From: Heliocybe sulcata
Taxonomy: Eukaryota > Basidiomycota > Agaricomycetes > Gloeophyllales > Gloeophyllaceae
Direction of reading: 5' to 3'
DNA: 64,000 nucleotides
Assembly: GCA_004369045.1 (NCBI GenBank)
Contig: ML213503.1
Location: 3,079,697-3,143,696 of the forward strand
The position numbers and the translations under genes are program-made. Below, one piece after another: positions 23,721 to 35,478 of the stretch; the stretch's first letter is position 1, and every line of letters starts with the position of its first letter. The notes beneath the pieces are model-generated. The model was not told where the DNA came from, made no database searches, and saw only the letters and a list, made by a program, of their open reading frames with translations.

Positions 23721-25223
23721 GTCGTGAGGTGCTGGCTGCAGCTTAGAGGTGAGAAGGAGGGACGGGTGCCGCAGGACTCGGAGGAGGGGAGATGGCGAAT
23801 GAGGATTTTATTGCACGCCAGAGGTCCTTTTGTGCGGTCTCAAGTGGTAATCATAAGGCGGTTTCATGCCACTGTGCCCTGACTCGGCGGAGAAGCGAAA
23901 GAGTCTTGCACACGGGACGGATACGAGACAATTAAGATTCGTGACGGGACCTCGCTATCTCAACAAAAGGCCTGAGAGCGGGCTGATCAGTCTCCATATC
24001 ACGGATAGCATGGCGTAATGGGCGTACCTCTCATCTCTCTTTACCTATGCTGCGCTGTGCTCGTGCAATAATGAGCGACATTGTATGATTTCTGAGCGTA
24101 CAAAGTGCAGCAGCATTGCAATGCGGTGTGGCCGACATCACCAAATGGATACACCGCCGTGTCACAGCCAGGACGTGCAATGGCCTTTGTCTGGAACGCT
24201 TATTGTGAACGCACTGCGAATGACAATAAGCAACGGAACCTGTCTTGCATGTGCCGACAAAGAAGCAGATCTCGTCCCGATCCTCCGCACGCAGGTGGCT
24301 GTGTCGGCGCCCTCGTGGCTGCACGTGGGTCCCGTTACGGTCGTGGTCAAAGTTGTCGCTGCGTGTGGAGTCCGGACTGACTGCGTGGCTTGCAAGTGAC
24401 AGTGGCAACTTACCATTTCAGCGCCATTCGCGAGAAAGGCCATGACTTTGATGGAACAAGACATACGCATATGTTAAGGTGCTCTGCTTCTATACTGAAA
24501 GGGACTCGGCCTGTACTTCTGTGGCTGAGAGTCTTAGACGGCTTCGCCATGGCGGCGACCAGGACACGCAGCCGCTCGCAGTTTCACGGCAGTAGTCCAA
24601 GACCCGGAGTCGCAAGAGTCTTACGGACGTCTACCCAGGACCATTTACGCCCGCGCCGAAAACGCTATCTCTGCCATTTGCCGCGACTCATTCTCTCGAC
24701 ATCATGCTCATGGCGCGCATATAACGTGGATTCCATAGCTCAGGCCTTTCGAGTGCGACATGACGTTCAGTAGCAGCATTGTGGTTCTGGATACAGCTAT
24801 ACATTGTTTTGGGCTATCTGCTATGTCTCAGTCTCCTTTGTCTCGCTCTGTTCATCAATGCATCAAGCTTGCTTCCGCCTGGCTGTCGACCAGACTGGGA
24901 TTCGAACTGTGTTCGCTGAGCTCCAACTTCTGGCATTTCATGAGCAAGATCGATACCAAGAATGCTGAACAAAAGAGTTGTGGCACTCCCATTACATACA
25001 TTGTTCAGGGCTATTCCGTGGTCCGGGTCCGGTCCCAGACGGACCGATGGCCTTTACTGCTACCATAAAAGGCCTTCAGCCACACTTATCATATCGGCAT
25101 TGGGTGGGCAACGATGGCGTGCATCGAAGGTTGTATGGCGAACCTGTCATTCCACACCCTATATTTCTCCAAAATCCACAGCAGGATGTCCCTATTCGTG
25201 CGCCTAACGATCTGCACATCACA
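23721..25223. other. Intergenic, upstream of OPT and TauD-like genes
   Basis: About 1.5 kb separates two divergently transcribed genes and probably holds both promoters. No coding sequence could be supported. A TATA-like CCATAAAAGG lies near 25062. Near 25020-25050 there are several CGG/CCG half-sites (GGTCCGGGTCCGGTCC...GACGGACC), the kind bound by Zn2Cys6 regulators, but their number may reflect local GC content. Confidence 0.5.
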
Positions 25224-26765
25224 ATGGCCACCACCACCATCACCGAACGCACCGCGAAGCTCACCCTGAACGGCTCGGCTAGCACCAACGAAGGAGAACA
25301 AAAGCCGGAGCAGCCACAACCCACTTACCGCTACGCGCATCTGCTGCCGCACTTTTCGCAGGACACCTACCCGCCGCTGACGCCCTACGAGCACGCTGAC
25401 CCGGGCCACAGAGCGCTCGGGCACGCCAACCCGCGCGCCTTCCTGGGCAATGCCACAAGGGTAGTAGAGCTCACGCCCAACCTCGGCACCGAGGTACGCG
25501 GTGTGAACCTCGCACAGCTCAACTCCGATGAGCGCGACGAGCTTGCCCTGGAGGTAAGCAACGCCATCAGTCTTTTGTGCGCTCCCCATTGTTCTCATGC
25601 TGACCTTGCGATCGAAACTGTGTTCTAGGTTGCACGCAGGGGACTGATGGTGTTCAGGGACCAGCACGAGTTCATTGACGCGGGACCCGAAGCTTACCTC
25701 GAATGGGGACGGCACTTCGGTCGGTAAGTCATTGACTCCAATTGGAAATCCCAGTGTGGCTCCGTCTTTTGTGGGACATGAAGCGAGCTTCTCTTGCCTC
25801 ACGTCCTTTTGTTGTGTATATATAACAATGGACTCGACTTCATATCGTCGTGATATACCCTTGCTGATCCGCGATGCCCTGACTACAGGCTGCACATTCA
25901 CCCGACCTCAGGCCACCCGGATGGTTACCCCGAACTGCACCTAGTTTACAAGTAAGCCCACTCTACCTGCACAATCCCACACAGATTCTCATCGTCCTCT
26001 AACCACCAGGGACGCCTCCTCGACCTTCAACTACGAGCTGCACGACTCCCTCCTCCCCACCGTCTGGCACTCCGACGTCTCGTACGAGCTCCAGCCGCCA
26101 GGTCTGACCACCTTCTTCCTCCTCGCGCAGCCCAGCACGGGCGGCGACACCCTCTTCACGTCCCAGGTCTCCCTGCTGCGCACCTTCTCCCCGCAGTTCC
26201 GCGCGTTCCTGAAGACGCTCTCTGCGGTGCACTCGGGCGTCGAGCAGGCGAACTTCAGCCGCTCGGGCAAGCGCGGGGGCGTGGTGAGGCGCGAGCCGGT
26301 CGAGCATGTGCACCCGGTTATCAGGCGCCATCCTGTCACGGGCGAGGAGGCGCTATATGTGAATAGGCAGTTCACGAGGAGGATCGTGGGGCTGAAGAAG
26401 GAGGAGTCTGGTAGGCTGACCGCAGACGTTGGGAATGCTGTCGATGCTCATAGTTCTTGTTAGAAACTATCCTGAAGCTCCTCTTCGACCACATCGACAG
26501 GAGCGGTGCCAACCAGGCCCGCATCAAGTGGGAGCCCGGCACCATCGTCATGTGGGACAACCGTGTCACTGCGCACGTACGTCCTCCTTCCCGTGCCTCA
26601 CAGTCACGGACTCGTCTCATACTCACCGCGCTTTGCTTATTGTAGTCTGCGATCCTGGACTACGGCGAATCCAAGGAGACGCGCCACGGCGTGCGGATCA
26701 CCCCGCAGGCTGAGCGCCCCGTTCCCGCTCTGGAGGGGCTGGAGTTAACTAACGACACTGCCTGA
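25224..26765 (+). CDS. TauD/TfdA-family Fe(II)/2-oxoglutarate dioxygenase
   Basis: Six exons (25224-25553, 25629-25723, 25889-25951, 26010-26410, 26464-26576, 26646-26765) give 373 residues. Family members oxidise sulfonates such as taurine, or related acids, using 2-oxoglutarate and iron. The fungal sulfonate dioxygenase Jlp1 is the nearest well-known model. Visible: an N-terminal extension, then VVELTPNLGTEVRGVNLAQL, RRGLMVFRDQHEF, and the iron ligands H and D in VWHSDVSYELQPPG. Next are FLLAQPSTGGDTLFTSQ and the substrate-side VNRQFTRRIVGL, and the distal His and 2-oxoglutarate Arg in WDNRVTAHSAILDY...TRHGVRI. Key residues are all present. The intron at 25724-25888 is long for this window (165 nt). 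The substrate is not proven; a sulfur-scavenging role fits the family only. Confidence 0.9.
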
Positions 26766-27173
26766 GGAGGCGGCGTTGGTGAGAGGAAATGAGGGGTAAA
26801 AATATCTTATTGGTAAATCTATAGATAGACTCTGTGGGTGTACGTGGACGGGGTTGTGTATGATGATCGTGTGCTGTGTCCGGAGAATCAGATCCATGCA
26901 TTGGTCTGGTTATGAATTGGACGCCGACTATGGAGGCTGCGTTTCTGGTCAATGAGAAGAGTACTGCGCATCGCATCTGTCAGCCTCGTCTTGTCTATGG
27001 CATGGCACAGGGGGGCGTATCAGAGAAGCCCATAGCCCCGCCATTGGGGCGGTACGAAGTCAGGCTGTTATGAGAACAAGCATACAATATCAGAGAAGAA
27101 TTGAATTAGCTCGAATGTGATATATAGAAAGCCAGAGGCAGCAAAAATATCTTACAAGCACGGCAGAGGCAGA
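26766..27173. other. Convergent intergenic region TauD-like / MFS
   Basis: Short 3' flanks of two genes facing each other. No further gene was seen. Confidence 0.65.
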
Positions 27174-29191
27174 CTAATCCTCATGCTCATCAACGTCCTC
27201 TTGGTACCTATCCGAGTCGCGCACTAGAAACAGCACCATACTCGAGGCTACAAGCATCGCCTAGATTTGACACGTGGCTTAGCGTCAGAGACTCAGGCTC
27301 GATATCAGTGCAGTAGAACTTACGCCGTGTACCCAGAACGCTAGCTGCGGGAATGTCGAGATCGTCCTATAAGATTGGTTAAGAAAGCCCGCATTCTGGG
27401 CGGACCGGGCGAGATACTTACGAAGTGAGGATGGTGCCCATGACGATGGGCGAGAGGAGCGTGCCGATGCTCGAGACCATTTCTACTGCGCCCAGTGCAT
27501 CTCCTACGGCAGATGAGTTGATGCGAATGAACGGAGAAGCATCGCGGCCATACCTTGCTTCAGCGGGTGTACAGTCGCCACGACCAGGCTTCGTGCTACA
27601 GGACCCCCTCCGCACCCGAATCCGAGAAGAATAACGGCTAGATGCCACGCGCATTTAAGACTCTACTTGTTGCCGGATTGGTGAACACGCTCACCCAATA
27701 ACTGCGTGATGCGCGTGCGCATATATCCAAGGATGACGTAGGCAGACGCGTTGATGAACCACGACGCCATGACAATGTGCACGTCCAGGTGATCGCTCGT
27801 CCCAGAAAGTGTTGCCATGTCTCCAGAGGTTCGGAGGGGCTTGGAACGGAGGTAGTAAGGGCGGAGGATGCGCCGCACGAGCAGCGGGATGAGGAGGGTC
27901 AGGCAGAAGACATCGACAAAGCTCAGGGTTGTCAAGACATATCCTGTCTGCGGTTAGTGGCGTTTCAGTATGTGATTTGGGCTAAACAGAATCGCCGGAT
28001 AGGCAATGCCCGGAGACGCACTTCTGAGGGTTTGTAGTCGTACCGAGTGGTGAGGAAGAGCATGAGTGATACCACGCCATAAGCGTCTGCGAGCTGGCAG
28101 AAGATAATGTGTACGGCAAGGTAGAATAGACGCCAATTGCGCTTCCCCGTCTTAGGGTTACGCGTTGGCTTGAATTCTTTCAGCTGCTCTGGTACCAGTA
28201 TGCGAGTCAGGCGATGTCTGGGTTTGGCAAGCCAGCCACCAGATACGGCTGCCTCTACTTCTTGTGCTTTGGCCTTGCGTTCGCGACGGAGCTCCTCTCG
28301 TTTCTCCAGAGAGAAAGACTCCGGTATGAGGAAGAAAACATATAACCAGAGGGAGGCAAACATTGCAGCCGATAGATAGAAGACGACCAGCACGTTGTCG
28401 AATCCGGTCGTGATGGCGCCGCCAACCATAAACGCAATACCTCCACCAAAGACCGACCAGCCATTCAGCTTGCTTATCGTAGCCGTCCTTATTACACTCC
28501 TTAGATATTATAACGTGTCCACTGTGGAGTGAGTATTTACCTTTCTTCTTCCGAGACTAAGTCAACGATAAACATGTTGGCGACGAAGCCAAAGACGGGA
28601 ACTTGACCAAAAGAGCCGCAGAGGATCCAAGTGCAGAGGAGAGTAATTTCGAGCCAGCCCGAGACAAACGTAGATGATACCAGCGACAAGCCGATGCCCG
28701 TAGCAATGGTTAGCAGGACCAGCATAACGGGCTTCCGACCAAATCTCGACGCAAAGAAGCTGGCTGCACTGTATCCAACAACCGCTGTATTGAAGGTCAT
28801 CTTAGTGAAGTATTGATAAGCGCGATGTCAACTAATATTGCTCACAACCTAAACCATCAGATATGGATATTGCTGTGAAAATGGCAGAGAAGATGCGCTG
28901 CACGCCAGGAACCGAGCATTGCTCCGTGGACAGGCCTCCATCCGACGGAATGCTTCCAGGGTCATTGAAGGTGTACCAAAGACGGCAAGCAAGCCGGTTT
29001 ACTACGACGAAGCTGGTGGTAGCTGGAAGGATTTGGGCGAGGCGGTAAACGAGGACGACAGGGGAAATGAGCGTGACTGGCGAGACACTTGAGGAGCTGG
29101 GTTTGACAACATCCGTTGTGCGAAGGAGCGGCTGCCTCTCGGAGTCAGAGGAAGGCTCTTGGCCAGGAGCGCGAGGTCCAGGGTGGCTCAT
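27174..29191 (-). CDS. MFS transporter
   Basis: A multi-exon major-facilitator protein. The start ATG at 29191 opens a hydrophilic tail (MSHPGPRAPGQEP...ERQPLL) before TM1 (VTLISPVVLVYRLAQILPAT). Later blocks are GYSAASFFASRFGRKPVMLV, which contains the loop 2-3 motif GRKP, SLVSSTFVSGWLEITLLCTW, GFVANMFIVDLVSEEER, a TM segment with FYLSAAMFASLWLYVFFLIP, a central basic loop (KREELRRERKAKAQEVE), FCQLADAYGVVSLMLFLTTR, IVMASWFINASAYVILGYMR and AVEMVSSIGTLLSPIVMGTI. The last TM reads AMLVASSMVLFLVRDSD before an acidic end (EDVDEHED). The protein belongs with the tetracycline-resistance-like / general substrate group. The substrate is unknown. Exon boundaries near 28805-28860 are uncertain. Confidence 0.85.
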
Positions 29192-29816
29192 CGCCTTTCC
29201 TTTAGACAAGGAGGTAGGTGCTTAAAGGAAAGAAAAAGCCAAGCAAGAGACTTCAGTGCACCTACTGGATTGAACCTTTTACCCTTATAAAGATGGCGAG
29301 AGGAGGGAACACAGACATCAGGCAGAATGCATCAAACTTCTTACCGTACGAGTCGTTGTGGAAATCCCCACACGATAACGCATTTGCACCGCCACATACT
29401 GCGGCATCACGACGAAATATAGCCGGTTAGCATCACTAGTCGCAAAGAAACTGCGTTTGGCTGCGACTCTATGGTCCGATGCTAAGCACAATATTGGTCC
29501 GCAGTGCAAGACTTCTGCATACAGTTCATTCTGGGATATTGCTAACGCAAATAGGTATAGTGGCCCATCACAACAAGTATCCTACAGCCGATCCCAGATT
29601 ACAGCAAAATCTACCCGATTCAAGAGGGCCAGAGTGAAAATATACTGAGTGATAGAAAGCTAGAAAACCCGTTGCGAAGATACAGTGAGATCATGCTGCG
29701 AGGTGCGGAGGGAATACGTTGAAAGTGTCAGCGGTGCCCGCCAGATGAAGCCTGCCAAAGGACCAAAACAAAGAAGCCTCCCTTCTTCCACTGCTCATAA
29801 CATCTACCGCCTGAAG
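29192..29816. other. Upstream region of the MFS gene
   Basis: It lies between two minus-strand genes and should contain the MFS promoter and the 3' flank of the hypothetical gene. No coding sequence or repeat was recognised. Confidence 0.55.
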
Positions 29817-30954
29817 TCATACCAGATGCAACCAGAGATCACCTCCGAGGTCCACGCCCTTGAGCACGCTCGCCCACTCATTGGACGTGAACTGGGCACA
29901 GCGAGCCTCCAAATCCTGAGGTTCCGAGGTCTTACCGCTGCTTGTCTCTCCCGGAGGAGGAGAAGAGTTTATGGGCTCGTACAAGCCTTGATTAACGAGA
30001 GCATCTTCTTGCGATCGTCTGATAGCGGCCATGGCATACTCGCGATTCCTGCTTGGCTTGACCGACAGGAGAGCACCCGCTTTCCGTCCATCATCGGACT
30101 GCATATGTGAACTGTCGGCTGCTACGGATGACGGGAGTGTTGTTTCAAGGTAGGCAGCAGACCGCTCGGAGCCGGGAGGGGATGGAAATACAGCAAGGGA
30201 GTCGGAAACAACATTTAGTGCAGGGTTATGCTGGCCACCCGCGTTGTTGACCTGAGGCGCGACGGAGTTGCCTTCACTGCGAGATGAAGTGACCTGCTCC
30301 ATGTTGGGTAACAGATCGTCGGGCCGAAATTGGCTCAGAGATCTGAAGCTGCTAGGTGACGCGTCCCAAAGGCGCATAAGGTAGCTCCCCAGCCTGACCT
30401 GCTCCTGCGCACGCGTAACCCCTTGTGTCACAGATGGCATCACGGGTCTACTCGCAGCGGAGTTCAGGGTCAAATGTGAGGACATCATAGCCAGGACGGC
30501 CGTCCTCATACGTACGACTAAATTAACACTTGCCACGAGCGAGACCGATAGGCTCGACGGGTCAGAGGCGTTGGCGAAGTGCATGGCAGGAATATTGGTC
30601 ATAGGCGCTCGGGGGCCGTCATAGTCTTCTCTGAAATAGATATCGAACATGTTCGTCTTGGGTAGTGGGGAGTAAGGGTCACTGTAGCTTGGTCGGCCAG
30701 GGTCGTTCCAGCCTGCGCAGGTCACGGCTTCCCGCTCTACGAGCGAGTGCTCTTCAATAAAAATGTGCTTGCATAGCACATCTTTGCGTGGATAAATTGT
30801 CCATTTGCCGTCGTCGTATGATGGGCGCGGGTAGAACACTATGGAACGTGATCAGCCGGGACGCTGTATTAATAGTACCTGGACTCGCACTAGGCAGTAT
30901 ATTCAGAGACGAAGCATCGAGCATTTTTGAGGGGATTAGGCCTAGACTTCGCAT
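29817..30954 (-). CDS. Hypothetical protein
   Basis: A 340-codon open frame (29817-30839) begins inside an exon and can be joined to a first exon by a 40-nt GTACTA...CATAG intron. That gives a start at MRSLGLIPSK (30954) or MLDASSLNIL (30924). The middle is folded-looking (DDGKWTIYPRKDVLCKHIFI, NMFDIYFREDYDGP). The C-terminal half is Ser/Pro-rich and disordered. A GTACGT...GAGTAG stretch around 30450-30517 (66 nt, in frame) may be a further intron. No domain is recognised. The short first intron and the choice of start are weak points. Another frame upstream (QLISQDTLTLKG) may be a missed exon. Confidence 0.5.
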
Positions 30955-31686
30955 CCGATTTCCCTTGAGTTACTGAATCAGCCTTGTACCAAAAGTCACT
31001 GGGACATCGTCGACGCACTATACCCTTCAGCGTCAAAGTATCTTGAGATATCAACTGCCGCCATTGCATTGCGACGCTAACCATGCGGGCAAAAGTACTG
31101 AACAACGATCACAGGGGAATAGCCACAATTTTGGCCCGTATCGAAAGTAGATTGTCAATTTGTGCGTTTCCAGCGAAAGAATATGGGACTGACGGCGTCC
31201 AAACTCGAAAATCGTGGTTTATGTGCAAATATGAGTCGAGAAAGCGAGACAAGCAGCGACGGCAGGTGAAGTGACTGGTACGGAAGGAGGATGCAGGCCC
31301 AGCTCAGAAACAGCATCTCGAAGTGTGAGATTACGCGCGTGACGTCACGCGCTCCCCATAATTACCGCTCACATGCTTCATCGCCGAGTCACATGACATT
31401 TAATTTGCGCGCGTCCCGGCGGTATCCGTTTTTTTCTCCATGCATATGTCAGAGAATGTCATAACTGAGAATGGTATACGTAGCTGCGGCCCATCCGAAT
31501 ACCGTTCCACCATCTTCTATCACACCTATCTTAGTCGATAACGCCATGCGAACGCCATTTGCTATCTCCGCCCGCTCATCGCCGCCATATATTAGCGGAC
31601 GAAGCCCTTGCACGACCCTTCTACTCCCAGCCCGACACTCCAGTGCGATACTAACGAAGCCACCGGCGCAGCGACACAGAAGAAAT
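30955..31686. promoter_or_regulatory. Divergent promoter region with CRE, hypothetical gene / carbonic anhydrase
   Basis: It separates a minus-strand gene from the plus-strand carbonic anhydrase. It contains the 18-bp CRE palindrome and a possible in-frame N-terminal extension of the carbonic anhydrase from 31546. A pyrimidine run (GTTTTTTTCTCC) lies near 31430. Confidence 0.55.
31335..31352. promoter_or_regulatory. Perfect 18-bp palindrome centred on a CRE (TGACGTCA)
   Basis: GCGCGTGACGTCACGCGC reads the same on both strands. The core TGACGTCA is the site of bZIP factors of the ATF/CREB type, which in fungi include Atf1 and Sko1 acting under the HOG MAP kinase. It lies 194 bp before the first possible ATG (31546) of the carbonic anhydrase and 381 bp before the divergent hypothetical start. 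Binding is inferred. Confidence 0.7.
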
Positions 31687-32433
31687 ATGTCGTCTCCAAC
31701 TGTAGATCACTTTCTTGCTGCCAGCGAGGAATATCGGAAGACATTCGGTGACAAGGGTTCTCTCCAAACGCCTCCCGTCAAAAAGCTAGCAGTCGGTAGA
31801 GTATCCAAGTTTATAAAATCAATGCGAAACTGTATGATTTCTTTCCAGTGACCTGCATGGATTCCCGTATCAAGTCAAACCCGCTCATCCTTGCACGTTA
31901 ATCAATAGGCTGACCGTTCAATCTAGCGTCGTTGCCCATCTCGGACTGAAGGAAGGCGACGCACACATCATCCGAAACGCGGGGGGTAGCGCGTAAGTGT
32001 CTCACTGAACTCGGTACCTCCTTATCACCGACGATGATGCCCCATTTGCCAGTCGGGATGCGCTCCGAAGTATTATTATCTCCCAGCGCCTCCTGGGCAC
32101 CCGCGAAGTCGCGGTCTTCCACCACACGAAATGCGGCATGCTGACATTCTCGACTGACCAACTTCGAAAAATGGTCAAAGACTCAGACCCGAATGATGAA
32201 GGGCTGAACGCCGTCGACAAGATCGATTTCCTGGAATTCGATGATCTAGAGGGGTCGGTCAAGAAGGACGTTGAGTTCTTGCAGAACAACCCCCTGGTGC
32301 TCAAGGAGACCAAGGTATCGGGCTGGGTATACGAGGTCGAGACCGGAAAGGTAGGAAGAATTCGGATAAATCATTATCGTACATCTGCTTACGGTATTAC
32401 AACCATCTTCCGTAGATCAAGCAAGTTGTGTAG
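31687..32433 (+). CDS. Beta-carbonic anhydrase
   Basis: Five exons (31687-31795, 31849-31873, 31927-31992, 32053-32350, 32416-32433) give 171 residues. The enzyme interconverts CO2 and bicarbonate, and fungi need it at ambient CO2. The zinc and catalytic set is complete: Cys and the Asp-Arg dyad in VTCMDSRIN, and the His-Cys pair in VFHHTKCGML. IIRNAGGSARDALRSIIIS and GTREVAV are typical. The second exon is only 25 nt and carries the MDSR motif. Its removal would destroy the enzyme. The short form with about 170 residues resembles the single-domain type common in fungi and bacteria. The frame stays open upstream: a start at 31546 would add 47 residues free of acids and rich in Arg/Ser, like a mitochondrial presequence. 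Confidence 0.92.
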
Positions 32434-32553
32434 AGACGGATGCCGAAGCGCGTCCGTGGCTCTTCACCGTATTGTACATTATCTGCCACATTCAGGTATC
32501 TTGGATTAAGTCTTCCACGAAGACGGCCGAAAGGCCGTCCGAAGGATGTTGCT

Positions 32554-34950
32554 TCACTGACGATTAACCATCTTGACTCTGAGAGGCATGTCATCGGCCG
32601 GTTCTGGTCTCAAGCTCAACCTCTGCACCCTGTTCAAAGTACCAGTACTCACTCATCGTGACTGTAGCTGTCGGTTTAGCCTTTTGTCCCTCGTAGGCCG
32701 GATGGAACTCGAAGTTCGCAATGAGCACCCTGCGCGGAAGCGGTTAGTGATGAGTTTGCAACGTCCAACCAGGATACTGAATTTTACGCACGCAAGAATA
32801 GCCTTCATCTCCATGATCGCCATCGTCTTCCCTATGCACCCATGCGGACCTGCCAAGAATGACAGGGTTGAGAAGGTAGGGTGATACGACGGAGGTAGGT
32901 TCTGCCAGCGCTCGGGGCGGAATCTGTTAAACGCGGATGAACTCAACAGACGCGGAGTTAGATCGAATATGTGGGCTTACATCTCGGCGTCCTCCCCCCA
33001 GACTGCTTTCCAGGTGTTGATGGCTCGGATCTGCAAGATCGATCACAAACTCGTGAGGATAAGTATTAAAAAGATCGCTCGGCTTACAGGAATGGAGAAC
33101 AGAGTGCCTTTGGGCACATGGACGCCGTCGAGCCAGAGATCCTTGCCAGCTTTACGGTATGTGACGGGAACCGGCGGGAGCACCCGCAGTCCCTCCTGGC
33201 TATAGGTCATGGAGACCGTAAGAGGAATAACTAGAGACACCAAAATAGACAGCACTCACACTACGCAATCCAAGTATTTAAGGTCTTTCAGCGTCCTGTA
33301 GTCGGGCCTGGGATTAGCGGAGATTACTTCGGAGACTTCAGCCCGCAGTTTAGACTGGGATTCTTGGTTGCAAGCCAGAAGGTAGAGAGTCTACGAACGT
33401 AAACTCAGTGAGAGGGGCGACGTTCCACGACAGATATGGCACGAACCCATGCGAGGCCTGAAGCCGTCGTCTCATGACCAGCTCCCAAGAACGTGAGCTA
33501 GACGTAGAATGGATTCGTCAGTCAAGCCATAATGGGATACGCGTGAACATGCTTTACCATCTGTTCTATGAGCTCACGGTCGCTCATACGGTAGGAAGAA
33601 GCACTAGCTTGGCTCTTTTGTTTGTCTTCCGATGCCCGGGCTTTGAGGAGAAGCGACATAATATCCTTCTTACTAGCTGTATCGAGGGCACCCACAACAG
33701 ATGTTTCGGCGATTTTGGTAGCCAGAATTTTCGCACAGATTTCGCGTATGTGCCTGACTGTGCCCACCATTGTGGTTAAGGGACCTAAGATGACGAACAC
33801 GTTGAGGTGAGCATGCCCTTCGGCAATTAGAGACTGTCATTGCTCACTAGTGAGAGGGAGCTTGCTGAATAGATCTCGGTGTCGGTATGCCCAGTCTGAG
33901 CGTAGCAGGGCAGGAACTCCGGGGAGTACAATGAAGGAGATGATCATGGCCTGATTCTTCCCCGACTGCAAATTGAGGAGGTCTTCGTAGGCTACAGCTA
34001 ATTCATTGTTATGGTCCAGTAATGAGTTGCACTTATAACCGAACGCAGTCTCGCAGATGATGTCCAGAGCCACCTTGCTCACTGACATCGTACTCATATA
34101 TTAGTAAACACGACTTCGATTGGATTGCAGACGCACTCCAGTCGTAGATATGGAACTCTGTTCCTTCGGGATCACTGCCTTTGTCAGTCATTTGCGACTT
34201 CAACGTGTTGATCAAGCTAGCGAGAAGCCATAACTGTGAAGTCATGAGAGGCGCGTTTGCCCATGGTAGACGTACGTTTCAATAGGTCCGTAGTACATTT
34301 CGGTTTCTGAGATATCCAGATTGAATACTTGGGAGGGTAACGAGCGAGGAAGTACGCACGAGCCATAAGATTCGGGATTGAGAAGGCCGGAGTCAGTACT
34401 TTCCTCATCATTTTGTGCTCGTCACCAGTAACCGTCAGTAGACCATAGCCAGCTGCCATGCCCAGAATATTTCGCATGAAGTCGGGCTTAATTCACGCCG
34501 TTGTGAGCGCATTCCCATGCTCGACACCAGCAAAGTGGCCTACCCTTGGAGCGTCCAGCCATCCGCTTACCAGAGCCCTTTCGAGGACTTCGGGTTTGAC
34601 GAGCAGCAGCCTCTCTACACCTAACGGTCCAACAGCTCTCACAGTCGGCCCATAGGCCTTCAACCAGTCACGCTGAATAACACCGGGTTCGGAGCGGGCG
34701 ATCTCAAGGAATACTCCGGTGACGGGATTTCCGAGCGGAGGACCGGGAAGCTTGCTGAGAGGAGACAGGAAGCGGGGCCATAGTAAGACACGGTAGAATA
34801 TCGTAAACAACGCATATGCTTTGCCAGCGCTCAGTAACAGCAGGATCAAATGCACCGGAAATGCGACGTACCTGTAACGCCGAACGAAAGGAGCTGAATG
34901 GTCGTGAGATGCTCCCGCAACGGGGCAAGAACATTTGCTATCGCCTCCAT
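32554..34950 (-). CDS. Cytochrome P450, paralogue 1
   Basis: A multi-exon P450 of about 540 residues. The start MEAIANVLAPLREH is followed by a membrane anchor (AYALFTIFYRVLLWPRFL) and the proline hinge KLPGPPLGNPVTGVF. Also seen are GYGLLTVTGDEHKMMRK (helix C region), the oxygen-binding I-helix AGHETTASGLAW, and the K-helix ExxR (QEGLRVLPPVPVT). The heme loop is FLAGPHGCIGKTMA, with Cys present but His where most P450s have Arg two residues before it. The end reads NFEFHPAYEGQKAKPTATVT and KPADDMPLRVKMVNRQ. It is a microsomal monooxygenase of unknown substrate. It lies head-to-tail with a close paralogue (35479-37861), which shares exon boundaries. Nothing seen breaks the gene. Confidence 0.9.
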
Positions 34951-35478
34951 GGTGAAGGCTGCAGAAAAAGAGAGAGAACACGCTGCGAACGCTCGGCAGT
35001 TGATTTCACCAATGGCATGTTTAGAACGAGTAGCGTTAGTGAGACCCGCATGTGATAGTGAGGGAACATGTCTTCTGCTTCCAATGGCTCCATCCTGCGG
35101 CCATCATGATCAGGCTACGCGACTCAGCATCTGACCTCTCCTCTGAGATCTGAGGACCGGAATTCCGTCTCGACTCCCCGCTGCCAGCACTTTCCATCGC
35201 CCAAGAGGAAGCTTCGAACAAAGCAGAGTACCCATATACCGCGTGTACAGAGCCTTCATTAATGTTGCAGTCCTGCAGATGATGCATATGCATGGTGCAA
35301 ATATTGGTCGCCGGTCCGCGCGAGGCTCTTCCCCGCAATTACCCGCATACCTGAATTAGGTATCCATCGAGCCAAACACAGCACTAAGCGCGGTCCCGCT
35401 GCTAAGCGCTAAAGCTTAAAGCTTAGACCGAAAAGCAAGTAAAGTATCACTATCCAAGCTACTCTGTATTCATCTCTG
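34951..35478. other. Spacer between the two P450 genes
   Basis: It holds the promoter of paralogue 1 and the 3' flank of paralogue 2. An imperfect palindrome (CTAAAGCTTAAAGCTTAG) lies near 35409-35426. No gene was seen. Confidence 0.6.

Noticed and set aside
24892-24908. GATTCGAAC motif resembling a tRNA T-arm
   Set aside because: Flanking bases do not form the T-stem in either orientation and no cloverleaf fits around it.
25018-25052. Zn2Cys6 binding site before the TauD-like gene
   Set aside because: The CGG/CCG half-sites are in a locally GC-rich stretch without a clear symmetrical spacing, so no site is claimed.
35409-35426. AAGCTT-rich imperfect palindrome
   Set aside because: Imperfect and short. 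It lies in the 3' flank of a P450 gene with no sign of a transposon end or terminator.
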